A DNA stretch of 64,000 nt from contig NZ_CP109473.1 in the NCBI RefSeq assembly GCF_036227405.1, forward strand, positions 4,154,001 through 4,218,000, in the 5' to 3' direction. The notes below the pieces were generated by a model, which saw only the letters and a list, made by a program, of their open reading frames with translations, had not been told where the DNA came from and did no database searches. Positions 7,530 to 16,013 of the stretch are shown here, piece after piece; within the stretch, counting starts at the first letter, position 1, and each line of letters starts with the position of its first letter. A program made the position numbers and the translations under genes. Origin of the DNA: Streptomyces sp. NBC_01460. Its GTDB lineage: Bacteria > Actinomycetota > Actinomycetes > Streptomycetales > Streptomycetaceae.

Positions 7530-10387
7530 GCGTCCTCACCGGGTGGCGCGCCGCCCTTCGGATCGCCCGGCGCGACGCCCTCCGCGCGAAGGGCCGCAGC
7601 GCACTCGTCCTCTCGATGATCGCGCTGCCGGTTCTCGGTGTGACGGCGGCCGACGTCACGTACCGCAGTTCCTCGCCCACCGTCGCCGAGGACCTGACGG
7701 CACGGATGGGGTCGGCGGACGCCGTGTTCAGTTCGGCGGGCATCGGGGCCGTCCCCCTGGAGCAGATGCCCGACGCCGGCACATGGGGCACTCCTGACGG
7801 CGCCCCCGAGATCCCGGGCGAGGACGAGCGCAGACCCGTCGATGTGCCGGCCACCTTCCCGAAGGGTGCGCGGTACCTCTCCGAGCAGTCCGTTCCCGCC
7901 GTGGTCACCACCCGGCACGGGGTCGTCAACACCGAGATCGTGGAACTGCGCACCTCCGATCCGGCGGTCCGGGGCAAGCTCGGCCTGGTCGACGGGGCGT
8001 ATCCGCACGGCGAGGGGGAGGTCGTCGCGACCGTGCACTTCCTGGAGTCCGCCGGACTCGGTGTCGGCTCCCGCACGACACTGAGCGGCCCCGGGCGGAC
8101 GTACACGATCACGGGCAGCGTCGAACTGCCCGGGGACCTCGACAAGAGCGCCTTGTACGCCGACCCGGGAGCGGTGATCGCCCCGTGGAAGGTGGCGGCC
8201 GGCCGTGACGAGAAGATCGTCCCTCCCTACCCCGGCGACATGACCTGGCTCGTGAGGAGCCCCGCCGGTGCCGGCATCTCCTGGCCGGACGTGCTCAGGG
8301 CCAACGAGAAGGGTGTCCTGGTGCTGTCCCGCCAGGTAGCTCTCGATCCGCCCCCGGACTCCGAGGTCCCGCTGCTCGCGCACGAGGCCATGTCCTTCAC
8401 GGAGAGCTCTGCGGAGCTCAGCGCGGCGGTGGTGACCGTCGTCGCCATGGCGGTCCTGGAGATCGTCCTGCTGGCCGGCCCCGCGTTCGCCGTCGGTGCG
8501 AGGCGCTCACGGCGGCAGCTCGGCCTCGTCGGCACCTGCGGCGGCGACCGGAGCCAGGTACGGGCTGTCGTGCTGGCGGGGGGTCTGGTACTCGGCGCGG
8601 TCGGCGCCGTGACCGGTGTCGCCGCCGGCATCGGCCTCACCGTGCTGTTCCGTCCGATGATCGAGGGCTGGACCGGAAGCCGCTTCGGCGAGCTCGACAT
8701 CCGCCCCTGGGAGCTGCTGGGGATCGCCGTCATCGGCCTCGTCACCGGCGTCCTGGCGGCTCTGGCACCGGCGGTCGTCGCCGGCAGGCAGTCGGTGCTC
8801 GAATCGCTCACCGGACGCCGCGGGACACGCCGGAGCTCACGCGTCCTGCCCCTCGTGGGCGGCGTGGCACTGACGGGCGGTGTCGCGGTCGCCGTGTACG
8901 GCGGCACGACCGGCGACACCCGGTTCGTCGCCGGCGGTTCGGTGGTCGCCGAACTCGGGGTGCTCGCCTGCATCCCCGTGATCGTCGGCCTCCTCGGGCG
9001 GCTCGGCACCCGGCTGCCCCTCTCCCCCCGCATGGCGCTGCGCGACGCGGCCCGCAACCGAGGGCGTACGGCACCGGCGGTCGCGGCCGTCATGGCCGCG
9101 GTGGCGGGCACCGTCGCCATCGCCACGTACACCACCAGCGTCCAGGCGGAACACGACTACGACCGCCTGCGCTCCCTCACCCCGGGCACGGTGGCGCTCG
9201 TGGCCTCCGAGCCTGCCGCCGCCGACCAGCTTCCCCTCGCCCGGTCCGCCGCGGAACGGAATCTCGCGGTCACCGGCGGTCGCGCCGACATCCGGCGCGT
9301 CTGGGCCGGATCCGACTGCACCGTCTACTACGAGGACGAGAACAGCTGCGGCACCCTCGAACTGGTCAAGCCGACCGGCAAGGGCCACAGCTGTCCCCTC
9401 CAGGGAGCGGGTGCCAGGAAGCTCGCCGAGGGCCTCTCCGCCCAGGAACACAAGGAGCTGATGAGCTCCCCCGCCTGCGTCGACGAGTACACGACCGCGC
9501 AGGCCCTCACCACGGGTGACAGCGACATCGCCGTGGGGGACGCCTCGCTGCTCAGGTCGTACGTGGGACTCGACGACCCGGCGGCGGCCGACGCCCTGGC
9601 TGCCGGGACTCCCGTGCTGCTCAACTCGGCGTACGCGCAGGACGGCCGGGTCACGCTCAAGGCCGTCCACACGTACAACGAGCGCGACAAGGAGAACCGC
9701 AGGCTCCACCCGGGCAAGGCCGAGGCCACCACCGACCGGCTGAAGGTGTACGTCGCGCCCGCGAAGTACGCCGCCACCCCTGGGATCCGCATGATCCTCC
9801 CGCAGCGGACAGCGGACCGGCTCGGCCTGCACACGGCGGACTACGGGACCGTCTACACCGTCGCGCACACGCCGACGGACGCCGAGTCGCAAGCCGTGTC
9901 AGCCGCGTTCACCCGGGCCGGTGACGGGGTCTACCTGCAGACCGAGAACCCCATGGAGAGGAATGACGAGGACGTGATCCTGCTGTTCCTCGCGCTGTTC
10001 GCGGGCGTCGTCACCCTGGGCGCCGCCGCCATCACCACCGGTCTCGCCAAGGCGGACGCGGAGGCCGACCTCACCACGCTCAGCGCGGTGGGAGCCCCGC
10101 CCGGCGTACGACGCTCGCTCTCCGGATTCCAGTGCCTGGTGGTCGCGCTCACCGGGGTCCTGCTCGGCACGGCGGCAGGGGTCGTCCCGGCGGTGGCACT
10201 GCGGCTCGTCGACCTGCGCGAGGCGACGGCCGCCATGCGGGAGCAGCCCATGGACTCCGCGTACACGCCCGTCGTGCTGCCGTGGGAGACCATCGGGCTC
10301 CTGACCTTGGTCGTCCCCGTGCTGGCCGGACTGCTGGCCGCCGCGTTCGCCGGGTCGCGGCTGTCCCTGGCGCGGCGCGCGGGGTGA
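7526..10387 (+). CDS. ABC transporter permease, FtsX-like
   Basis: A 953-residue permease. It has an N-terminal membrane anchor after IARRDALRAKGRSALVLSMI, a large outside domain, a first FtsX core of several helices (about 290-440), central helices, a second large outside domain (about 560-800, with cysteines in CTVYYEDENSCGTLE) and a C-terminal FtsX core (about 820-945). This duplicated layout is typical of actinobacterial PadR-linked permeases. It starts with GTG overlapping the ATPase stop. The two big outside domains are more in line with handling of a peptide or envelope component than of a small ion. Confidence 0.88.
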   Translation: MSVLTGWRAALRIARRDALRAKGRSALVLSMIALPVLGVTAADVTYRSSSPTVAEDLTARMGSADAVFSSAGIGAVPLEQMPDAGTWGTPDGAPEIPGEDERRPVDVPATFPKGARYLSEQSVPAVVTTRHGVVNTEIVELRTSDPAVRGKLGLVDGAYPHGEGEVVATVHFLESAGLGVGSRTTLSGPGRTYTITGSVELPGDLDKSALYADPGAVIAPWKVAAGRDEKIVPPYPGDMTWLVRSPAGAGISWPDVLRANEKGVLVLSRQVALDPPPDSEVPLLAHEAMSFTESSAELSAAVVTVVAMAVLEIVLLAGPAFAVGARRSRRQLGLVGTCGGDRSQVRAVVLAGGLVLGAVGAVTGVAAGIGLTVLFRPMIEGWTGSRFGELDIRPWELLGIAVIGLVTGVLAALAPAVVAGRQSVLESLTGRRGTRRSSRVLPLVGGVALTGGVAVAVYGGTTGDTRFVAGGSVVAELGVLACIPVIVGLLGRLGTRLPLSPRMALRDAARNRGRTAPAVAAVMAAVAGTVAIATYTTSVQAEHDYDRLRSLTPGTVALVASEPAAADQLPLARSAAERNLAVTGGRADIRRVWAGSDCTVYYEDENSCGTLELVKPTGKGHSCPLQGAGARKLAEGLSAQEHKELMSSPACVDEYTTAQALTTGDSDIAVGDASLLRSYVGLDDPAAADALAAGTPVLLNSAYAQDGRVTLKAVHTYNERDKENRRLHPGKAEATTDRLKVYVAPAKYAATPGIRMILPQRTADRLGLHTADYGTVYTVAHTPTDAESQAVSAAFTRAGDGVYLQTENPMERNDEDVILLFLALFAGVVTLGAAAITTGLAKADAEADLTTLSAVGAPPGVRRSLSGFQCLVVALTGVLLGTAAGVVPAVALRLVDLREATAAMREQPMDSAYTPVVLPWETIGLLTLVVPVLAGLLAAAFAGSRLSLARRAG

Positions 10388-10504
10388 CACGGACAACCTG
10401 CCGCTGAGCGGTTTTCGGGGCTCGTCGTGTCCCCGGAAGGGAGTGATCAACCCGTTCCGGGGGCACCACCATGTGACGATGCCCGTGTGCGAGACAATGG
10501 CGCC

Positions 10505-11053
10505 ATGGAGATGCCGAGGAATGAACGGTCGCAGGAGCACCCCCAAGTCCTCGTTGTGGGGCAGGACGGAATGGCTATCGGCGGCGGTGGCGGTGGCGAC
10601 GAGTCGCGCGAGATCCCGGTGACGGAGATGGTCGAGCAGCCGGCGAAGGTCATGCGCATCGGCAGCATGATCAAGCAGCTTCTGGAGGAGGTCAGGGCGG
10701 CCCCTCTCGACGAGGCGAGCCGGGTCAGGCTGAAGGAGATCCACGCGAGCTCGGTGAAGGAGCTCGAGGACGGTCTGGCGCCGGAGCTCGTGGAGGAGCT
10801 GGAACGGCTCTCGCTGCCGTTCACCGAGGAGTCCGTCCCGTCCGAGGCCGAGCTGCGCATCGCGCAGGCCCAGCTGGTCGGTTGGCTCGAGGGCCTCTTC
10901 CACGGCATTCAGACAGCGCTGTTCGCCCAGCAGATGGCTGCCCGTGCGCAGCTGGAGTCCATGCGTCGCGCCCTTCCGCCGGGTGCCGGCCACGAGGACG
11001 AGGAAGGCGGAGCCGATCCACACGGACCGGCTCGCTCCGGCCCGTACCTGTAG
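10505..11053 (+). CDS. bpa: Bacterial proteasome activator Bpa (PafE)
   Basis: A 182-residue protein of the DUF2587 family. Bpa forms a dodecameric ring that docks on the 20S proteasome and opens it without ATP. Visible here are a flexible Gly-rich N-terminus (GGGGGGDE), the helical core (MVEQPAKVMRIGSMIKQLLEE to GWLEGLFHGIQTALFAQQMA) and the C-terminal tail GPYL, which fits the hydrophobic-Tyr-X (HbYX) docking motif; Mycobacterium Bpa ends in QYL. The N-terminus is placed at ATG 10505. No other proteasome gene is in the window. Confidence 0.92.
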   Translation: MEMPRNERSQEHPQVLVVGQDGMAIGGGGGGDESREIPVTEMVEQPAKVMRIGSMIKQLLEEVRAAPLDEASRVRLKEIHASSVKELEDGLAPELVEELERLSLPFTEESVPSEAELRIAQAQLVGWLEGLFHGIQTALFAQQMAARAQLESMRRALPPGAGHEDEEGGADPHGPARSGPYL

Positions 11054-11083
11054 AAACCCGAGTCCACCGAACGCGGTACGCAC

Positions 11084-11170
11084 GGGGCCCGGCACACAGC
11101 ACGTGTGCCGGGCCCCGGCGTTCTCGGGCCTGCTGTTCTGCTGTTCTGCCGGGCCCCGGCGTTCTCGGGC
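11084..11170. terminator. Hairpin and 24-bp direct repeat after bpa
   Basis: GGGGCCCGGCACAC (11084-11097) pairs with GTGTGCCGGGCCCC (11103-11116) over a five-base loop: a 14-bp stem without a strong U-tract, usual for streptomycete terminators. A 24-base unit starting TGCCGGGCCCCGGCGTTCTC occurs at 11106-11129 and again at 11147-11170, so half of the stem is duplicated. The site lies between convergent bpa and the quinone oxidoreductase gene. Confidence 0.7.
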
Positions 11171-11252
11171 ATCGGCCCGCGTGGCACCTCAGCCCGCGTG
11201 CCACCTCAGCCCGCCGACGCCCTCGCCCACTGACGCCCTCGGTCCGCCGGTG

Positions 11253-12239
11253 TCAGGCCTTCGGGGCGGCGAGGAGGATCTTGCCGATGTGGCTGCTGGA
11301 CTCCATGAGCCGGTGTGCCTCCGCCGCTTCCGCCATGGGCAGCGTGCGGTCCACGACCGGCCGGACCACGCCGTCGGCGAGCAGCGGCCAGACGTGCTCA
11401 CGTACTGCGGCGATGATCGCGGCCTTCTCCGCGAGCGGCCGGGCGCGCAGCGATGTCGCCGTGACGGCGGCCCGCTTGCTCAGCAGGGCGCCCAGATTCA
11501 GCTCACCCTTCGCTCCGCCCTGGAGGCCGATGATGGCGAGGCGGCCGTTCACCGCCAACGCCCGCACGTTCCGGTCCAGGTATTTCGCCCCGACGATGTC
11601 CAGGATCACATCGGCTCCGGCACCGTCCGTCGCCTTGCGCAGCTCATCGACGAAGTCCTGCTCGCGGTAGTCGATGAGGATGTCGGCGCCGAGTTCCTGA
11701 CAGCGCGCCAGCTTCTCGGGGCCTCCCGCCGTCACCGCTACGCGCGCGCCGACGGCCTTGGCGAGCTGGATCGCCATCGTGCCGATGCCGCTGGACCCAC
11801 CATGGACCAGGAGGGTCTCGCCGGGGCGCAGGTGGGCCACCATGAAGACGTTGGACCAGACCGTCGCCGCCACCTCGGGCAGCGCGGCGGCCTGCGCGAG
11901 GTCCACACCGTCGGGCACGGGCAGCAGCTGTCCGGCCGGGACGGCGACCTTCTCCGCATAACCGCCGCCGGCGAGCAGCCCGCACACCTCGTCGCCCACG
12001 GACCATCCGGTCACCCCGGGGCCGAGCGCGGCAATGCGGCCCGAGCACTCCAGGCCGGGGTAGGGGGAGGCACCGGGCGGCGGGTTGTAGAAGCCCTGCC
12101 TCTGCAGGACATCAGCCCGGTTGACCGCACTCGACACGACCTCGACGAGGACTTCACCCTCGCCTGGTACGGGATCGGGGACCTCGGCCCATACGAGCGC
12201 TTCGGGGCCGCCGGGTTCGGGGATCGTGATCGCATACAT
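11253..12239 (-). CDS. NAD(P)H-quinone oxidoreductase (zeta-crystallin/PIG3-like MDR)
   Basis: A 328-residue medium-chain reductase. The N-terminal GroES-like domain has NRADVLQRQGFYNPPPGASP, the PIG3-type active-site loop, and no zinc-binding cysteine set. The Rossmann part shows LVHGGSSGIGTMAIQLAKA (NADPH binding) and ILDIVGAKYLDRN. This family reduces quinones and other electrophilic carbonyls with NADPH and protects against oxidative stress. ATG 12239 (MYAITIPEPGGPE) is the usual start for this family. It stands alone, convergent with bpa. Confidence 0.9.
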   Translation of the reverse strand: MYAITIPEPGGPEALVWAEVPDPVPGEGEVLVEVVSSAVNRADVLQRQGFYNPPPGASPYPGLECSGRIAALGPGVTGWSVGDEVCGLLAGGGYAEKVAVPAGQLLPVPDGVDLAQAAALPEVAATVWSNVFMVAHLRPGETLLVHGGSSGIGTMAIQLAKAVGARVAVTAGGPEKLARCQELGADILIDYREQDFVDELRKATDGAGADVILDIVGAKYLDRNVRALAVNGRLAIIGLQGGAKGELNLGALLSKRAAVTATSLRARPLAEKAAIIAAVREHVWPLLADGVVRPVVDRTLPMAEAAEAHRLMESSSHIGKILLAAPKA

Positions 12240-12309
12240 GGCCGCGAGGCTACTCCGTGCGGAGTCCCGGACGGGGGCGGACCTGCCCGCGCCGCGCCCG
12301 GTCCGGTTC

Positions 12310-13413
12310 CTAGGGCCGCTGGTTGGGCTGCTGCGGCTGGTGCATCGGCGACGTGTGGAGCGGTGAGGCCCGCACAATCGTGATCACGCGGTCCGTCAGT
12401 TGCAGGGGGCTGGCCGCCGGATCGTCGTAGCCGATCAGCCGATGGCCACGCAGGACGCTGACCACCAGATCGTCGGTCTCCCGGACGTTCTTGCCCACCT
12501 CGGCCTTTATCACCGGCCGTTCGACGAGATCGAGGCCGCTGCCCTGCTGGATGAGATCCTCCATCACCGTGCCCGCGCTGGGGCTGAGGACGGAGAGGCC
12601 CAGCAGACGGCCCGCCGCGCTCGCGCTGGTGATCACGGCGTCGGCGCCGGACTGCCGCAGCAACGGCGCGTTCTCCTCCTCACGCACGGCGGCCACGATC
12701 TTCGCGCCCCTGTTGAGCTGGCGTGCGGTCAGGGCGACCAGGACGGCCGTGTCGTCCCGCTGGGTGGCGATAATGATCTGACGGGCCTTCTGCACCTCGG
12801 CCCGCAGCAGCACGTCGCTGCGCGTCGCGTCGCCGAGCACGCCGACGAACCCTTCGGCGTTGGCTGCCTCGATCACCTTGCCGGCCGGGTCGACGATGAC
12901 GATCTGGTCCTTCTTCAGACCCGTGGCGCAGAGCGTCTGGATCGCCGAGCGGCCCTTCGTGCCGAAGCCGACGACGACGGTGTGTTCACGCAAGTTGGTT
13001 CTCCAACGGTTCAGCCGGAAGTCCTCCCGGGTCCGTTCCGTCAGGACCTCGAGGGTGGTGCCGACCAGGATGATCAGGAAGAGCACCCGCAACGGCGTCA
13101 CCAGCACCACGTTGACGAGCCGCGCCGGGTCGCTGTACGGGACGATGTCGCCGTAACCGGTGGTCGACAGCGTCACCGTCGCGTAGTAGACGGCGTCGAG
13201 GAAGTCGACCTTGTTGTCGGCGTTGTCGTGGTACCCGCCCCGGTCGGCCCAGACGATGAAGACCGTGGTGGCCAGCACGGTGAGAGCCATCGCCAGCCGC
13301 TTGGCCACCTGGCGCAGCGGTCGGTCGACCACGCGCCGGGGCAGGAGCACCCGGGTCGGGACGACGTGTTCGTCCGCACGCCTGGCCATCGCATCGTGGC
13401 CGGGAAGTTTCAC
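12310..13413 (-). CDS. Potassium channel with RCK (TrkA-N) domain
   Basis: A 367-residue membrane protein. Helix 1 (LAMALTVLATTVFIVWAD), the pore loop with selectivity filter TTGYGD, and helix 2 (VVLVTPLRVLFLIILVG) form a two-helix K+ channel subunit. A cytoplasmic RCK domain follows, beginning HTVVVGFGTKGRSA (NAD/ligand Rossmann motif), and a C-terminal TrkA-C-like part. It acts as a ligand-gated tetramer. GTG 13413 is preferred because GGAAGG is nine bases upstream and because GTGA then overlaps the moeA stop; ATG 13389 is an alternative. The start codon is inside a parS palindrome. Confidence 0.87.
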   Translation of the reverse strand: MKLPGHDAMARRADEHVVPTRVLLPRRVVDRPLRQVAKRLAMALTVLATTVFIVWADRGGYHDNADNKVDFLDAVYYATVTLSTTGYGDIVPYSDPARLVNVVLVTPLRVLFLIILVGTTLEVLTERTREDFRLNRWRTNLREHTVVVGFGTKGRSAIQTLCATGLKKDQIVIVDPAGKVIEAANAEGFVGVLGDATRSDVLLRAEVQKARQIIIATQRDDTAVLVALTARQLNRGAKIVAAVREEENAPLLRQSGADAVITSASAAGRLLGLSVLSPSAGTVMEDLIQQGSGLDLVERPVIKAEVGKNVRETDDLVVSVLRGHRLIGYDDPAASPLQLTDRVITIVRASPLHTSPMHQPQQPNQRP

Positions 13414-13420
13414 GTGAAAC
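13407..13420. promoter_or_regulatory. parS site (ParB binding), inside the moeA/K-channel junction
   Basis: GTTTCACGTGAAAC is a perfect match to the 14-bp streptomycete parS core. ParB loads here as a CTP-dependent clamp and organises the oriC region during sporulation. The central GTGA is at the same time the stop codon of moeA (13412-13410, reverse) and the proposed GTG start of the channel gene (13413). Confidence 0.95.
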
Positions 13421-15050
13421 ACCCTTCCGTCCACGGCGACGCCGAGGCCCACGGTAGATCGAGGATCTCCACCTCGGTGCCGGACCGTACCCCGCCGGGT
13501 GGCACCACGGCCAGCCCGTCCGCGGCGGCGATCCCCCGGAGCATGGCCGGTCCGTTGTAGTGGAGGGGCATGACGCTGTCGTCGCGGTGGACCACAGGGA
13601 TCAGCCGGGTGTCATGCGGATGCCCGTGTACCTCTTCGTGGACGGGCGCACGGTAGCGACCCTGGGTGTATCTGCCGGCCATCCCTCGCAGAAGGGGTTC
13701 AGCCAGGGTCAGCAGCCCGGACACCGCAGCGAGCGGGTTGCCGGGCAGGCCCACCAGACAGGGGCCACCCTCGGGAAGCCGCGCCAGCAGCATGGGATGA
13801 CCGGGGCGCACGGCGACCCCGTCGACCAGCAGCTCGGCACCGATCTCGGCCAGGACGGGATGGACATGGTCCACCGGCCCGGCAGCCGTCCCCCCGGTGG
13901 TGAGGATCAGATCGGCGTCGGAGGAGACGAGAGCGTTGCGAAGGGCTTCGGCGTCGTCGCCGAGGCGCCGGGGTTCCGCGACCTCCGCGCCCAGAGCGCG
14001 TAGCCAGGGGGCCATCATGGGCCCGAGCGCGTCCCGGATCAGGCCTTCACGCGGCAGTCCGGCAGAGAGCAGTTCATCGCCGAGGACGAAGACCTCGACA
14101 CGAGGCCGGGGTACGGCCACGAGGGCGTCGTACCCGGCGGCAGCGGCCAGACCGAGGACGGGCGGGGTCACCACGGTTCCGACGGGGAGGAGCTCGTCGC
14201 CGGACCGGCATTCCTGGCCCCGGGGCCGGATGTCCTGGCCCGGGACGACTTCGCGTGAGGGGTGCAACAGCCCTTTGGCCGCGTCGCAGTGGGCGTGCTC
14301 GCTGCGGATCACCGCGGTGGCGTCCGCAGGAAGGCGTGCACCGGTCGCGATCCGCAGAGCGTGGCCGTCCGGCAGCGGATCCGTGGATCCGCGTCCGGCG
14401 AGCAGCCCTTCCCCCTCCCCTACGGTCCAGGGCCCTGGCCCCGCGACGACCCAGCCGTCCATGGCCGAGGTGTCGAACGGCGGGAGGTCGGTGAGCGCGA
14501 GCACGGCCTCGGCCAGGACATGCCCGAGAGCCCTGTCGAGGGGGAGGCGGTGGGCTGCCGGGGGAGTGGAACGGCCGAGGCGCTCGGCCAGGGAACGCGC
14601 TCCCTCCCAGGCGGCGGCCCTGGTCCGGTGGGCCTGCGGAGAGGCAGGGGAGTCCGGGGCGAGGGCGGCCTGGGCCGGGCGCCCTGTGCGCACGCCGGGC
14701 TTCGCGGATGTCGTCGAGGATGCAGGGCCTGTCCCGTTGGCTCGGCCCGTGCCGCCTGCTCGGCCCGTCTTGTCGGCGCGATTCATCCCAGCGGCTCGAT
14801 CCGTCGCGGGGGCTCGGTCCGTCGCGTCGGCTCGGTCCGTCGCGTCGGCTCGGTCCGTCTCGTCGGCTCGGTCTGCCGGTGACCACTCTCCGGATCGGTC
14901 CGGCTGAGCCGTTCCTCCGGACCGCTCCGGCGGGGAGTGGACGGTCTGCGGCTGATGGCCGACGATCGCCAGCGCCTGCTGGACGGCCCGCTCCTCCTCG
15001 GCCGCCCGCTCTTCGTCGGACGTCCGTGCCTCGCCTCCGTGCGCGGTCAT
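13410..15050 (-). CDS. moeA: Molybdopterin molybdenumtransferase MoeA with a repeat-rich N-terminal extension
   Basis: A 546-residue protein; ordinary MoeA has about 400 residues. The catalytic body begins near residue 150 with AWEGARSLAERLGR and contains LPPFDTSAMDGWVV (the conserved PPxxxSAMDG motif), IRPRGQECRSGDEL and the MPT-domain loop TTGGTAAGPVDHVHP. It inserts molybdate into molybdopterin. The extra N-terminus (about 60-130) holds hexapeptide repeats of type DRADAT, from 18-bp tandem DNA repeats. ATG 15050 overlaps the mobA stop (ATGA), so mobA, moeA and the channel gene are one coupled leftward unit. Confidence 0.92.
   Translation of the reverse strand: MTAHGGEARTSDEERAAEEERAVQQALAIVGHQPQTVHSPPERSGGTAQPDRSGEWSPADRADETDRADATDRADATDRAPATDRAAGMNRADKTGRAGGTGRANGTGPASSTTSAKPGVRTGRPAQAALAPDSPASPQAHRTRAAAWEGARSLAERLGRSTPPAAHRLPLDRALGHVLAEAVLALTDLPPFDTSAMDGWVVAGPGPWTVGEGEGLLAGRGSTDPLPDGHALRIATGARLPADATAVIRSEHAHCDAAKGLLHPSREVVPGQDIRPRGQECRSGDELLPVGTVVTPPVLGLAAAAGYDALVAVPRPRVEVFVLGDELLSAGLPREGLIRDALGPMMAPWLRALGAEVAEPRRLGDDAEALRNALVSSDADLILTTGGTAAGPVDHVHPVLAEIGAELLVDGVAVRPGHPMLLARLPEGGPCLVGLPGNPLAAVSGLLTLAEPLLRGMAGRYTQGRYRAPVHEEVHGHPHDTRLIPVVHRDDSVMPLHYNGPAMLRGIAAADGLAVVPPGGVRSGTEVEILDLPWASASPWTEGCFT
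14739..14864 (-). repeat. 18-bp tandem repeats inside moeA
   Basis: Seven consecutive 18-base units of type GGCTCGGTCCGTCGCGTC (plus strand); two of them are identical (14811-14828 and 14829-14846). They are in frame with moeA and encode DRADAT-like hexapeptides (DRADET, DRADAT, DRADAT, DRAPAT, then degenerate NRADKT, GRAGGT, GRANGT). Length polymorphism between strains is expected because multiples of 18 keep the frame. Confidence 0.9.
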
Positions 15051-15916
15051 GGCGTTCCGGGCCCGCTGCCCGCCTCCTCCTCCCACCGGAGCGCGAGGGC
15101 GGTGGCCTTGCGCGATGCTTCCGCGACCGCTTCGGCCGCCGCCTCCGGGCTCTTGCCGCTGCTCGCCATCGCCGCCGCGTACCCCACGAGGAAGGTGGTC
15201 AACGGGGCGGCGGGGCGGGCGACACCGTGGGCGGCATCACGGGCGAGATCGAGCAGGACGCCGGTGTCGACGTCGAGTTCGATGCCCAGTTCGTTCTTGA
15301 CTGTGGTGATCCATTCGTCCAGCACGGTCCCATGCTCCCTGATCCGCGCCCTGGCGGCGGCAATGTCTTCCCAGGTGTCGCAGTCGAACGAAGCGAGAGG
15401 TCCGGCCTGGACCCTGGCCAGATCCAGCTCGGCCGTCAGCAGCCGCAGTGGAAGACCGGCGAGGCTGCCGTGTTCGGTGGCCAGAAGGGCGAGCTCACGA
15501 CGGAGCGGTTCACCCCGGTACACCGCTACCAACGGCTGGTCCCGGCCGTCCCCGTCGGTGCACAGGGCCCCTTCGTGCGCTCCCGTCCGCGCGGCGGCCA
15601 GCAGGGAACGCACGGTCTCCTCCCCCAGAAACGGAAGGTCCGCGGAGAGCACCAGGACGCTCTCCGCGTCCGTGTGCCGTACACCGGCACCGAGGGCGGC
15701 CAACGGTCCGCCCCCTTCGGGCACTTCACGCGTCCAGGTGACCGGCCGCACCGTCGGCCTGCGCCCGCCCACCACCACGGTGGATCCCGCGTCGCCGCAG
15801 ACGGCCAGAACCCGGTCGAGCAGCGCACGGCCGCCCACATGAAGCCCTGGCTTGTCGGCTCCCCCGAGGCGCTTCGCGGCCCCGCCGGCAAGAACGATGG
15901 CGTCATAGGCGGTCAT
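15047..15916 (-). CDS. mobA: Molybdenum cofactor guanylyltransferase MobA with C-terminal DUF6457-like domain
   Basis: A 289-residue protein. The N-terminal nucleotidyltransferase has LAGGAAKRLGGADK (GTP-binding loop) and LVLSADLPFL (metal site), as in MobA, which joins GMP to molybdopterin. From about residue 205 (VLDEWITTVKNELGIELDVD) to the end is a helical domain seen alone or fused to MobA in actinobacteria (DUF6457). ATG 15916 gives the standard N-terminus TAYDAIVLAGG. It is the first gene of the leftward mobA-moeA-channel unit. Confidence 0.9.
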   Translation of the reverse strand: MTAYDAIVLAGGAAKRLGGADKPGLHVGGRALLDRVLAVCGDAGSTVVVGGRRPTVRPVTWTREVPEGGGPLAALGAGVRHTDAESVLVLSADLPFLGEETVRSLLAAARTGAHEGALCTDGDGRDQPLVAVYRGEPLRRELALLATEHGSLAGLPLRLLTAELDLARVQAGPLASFDCDTWEDIAAARARIREHGTVLDEWITTVKNELGIELDVDTGVLLDLARDAAHGVARPAAPLTTFLVGYAAAMASSGKSPEAAAEAVAEASRKATALALRWEEEAGSGPGTP

Positions 15917-15947
15917 GCCCCCGAGTATGCGGGCCGCCCACCCCCGA

Positions 15948-15965
15948 CGGTCCCCCGAGGGACCG
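15948..15965. terminator. Short hairpin between bkdC and mobA
   Basis: CGGTCCC (15948-15954) and GGGACCG (15959-15965) form a 7-bp stem with a four-base loop downstream of bkdC, read leftward, and upstream of mobA. The stem is short, so termination may be partial. Confidence 0.35.
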
Positions 15966-16013
15966 AACTCACAAGAAGCCCGGGCAGGAGGGACCGTGCA
16001 CGGACCGGCACCA

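Noticed and set aside
14739..14864. Possible CRISPR array
   Set aside because: Units are contiguous 18-mers without spacers, in frame within moeA; the arrays at 22780 and 29540 are likewise spacer-free. No cas gene is present.
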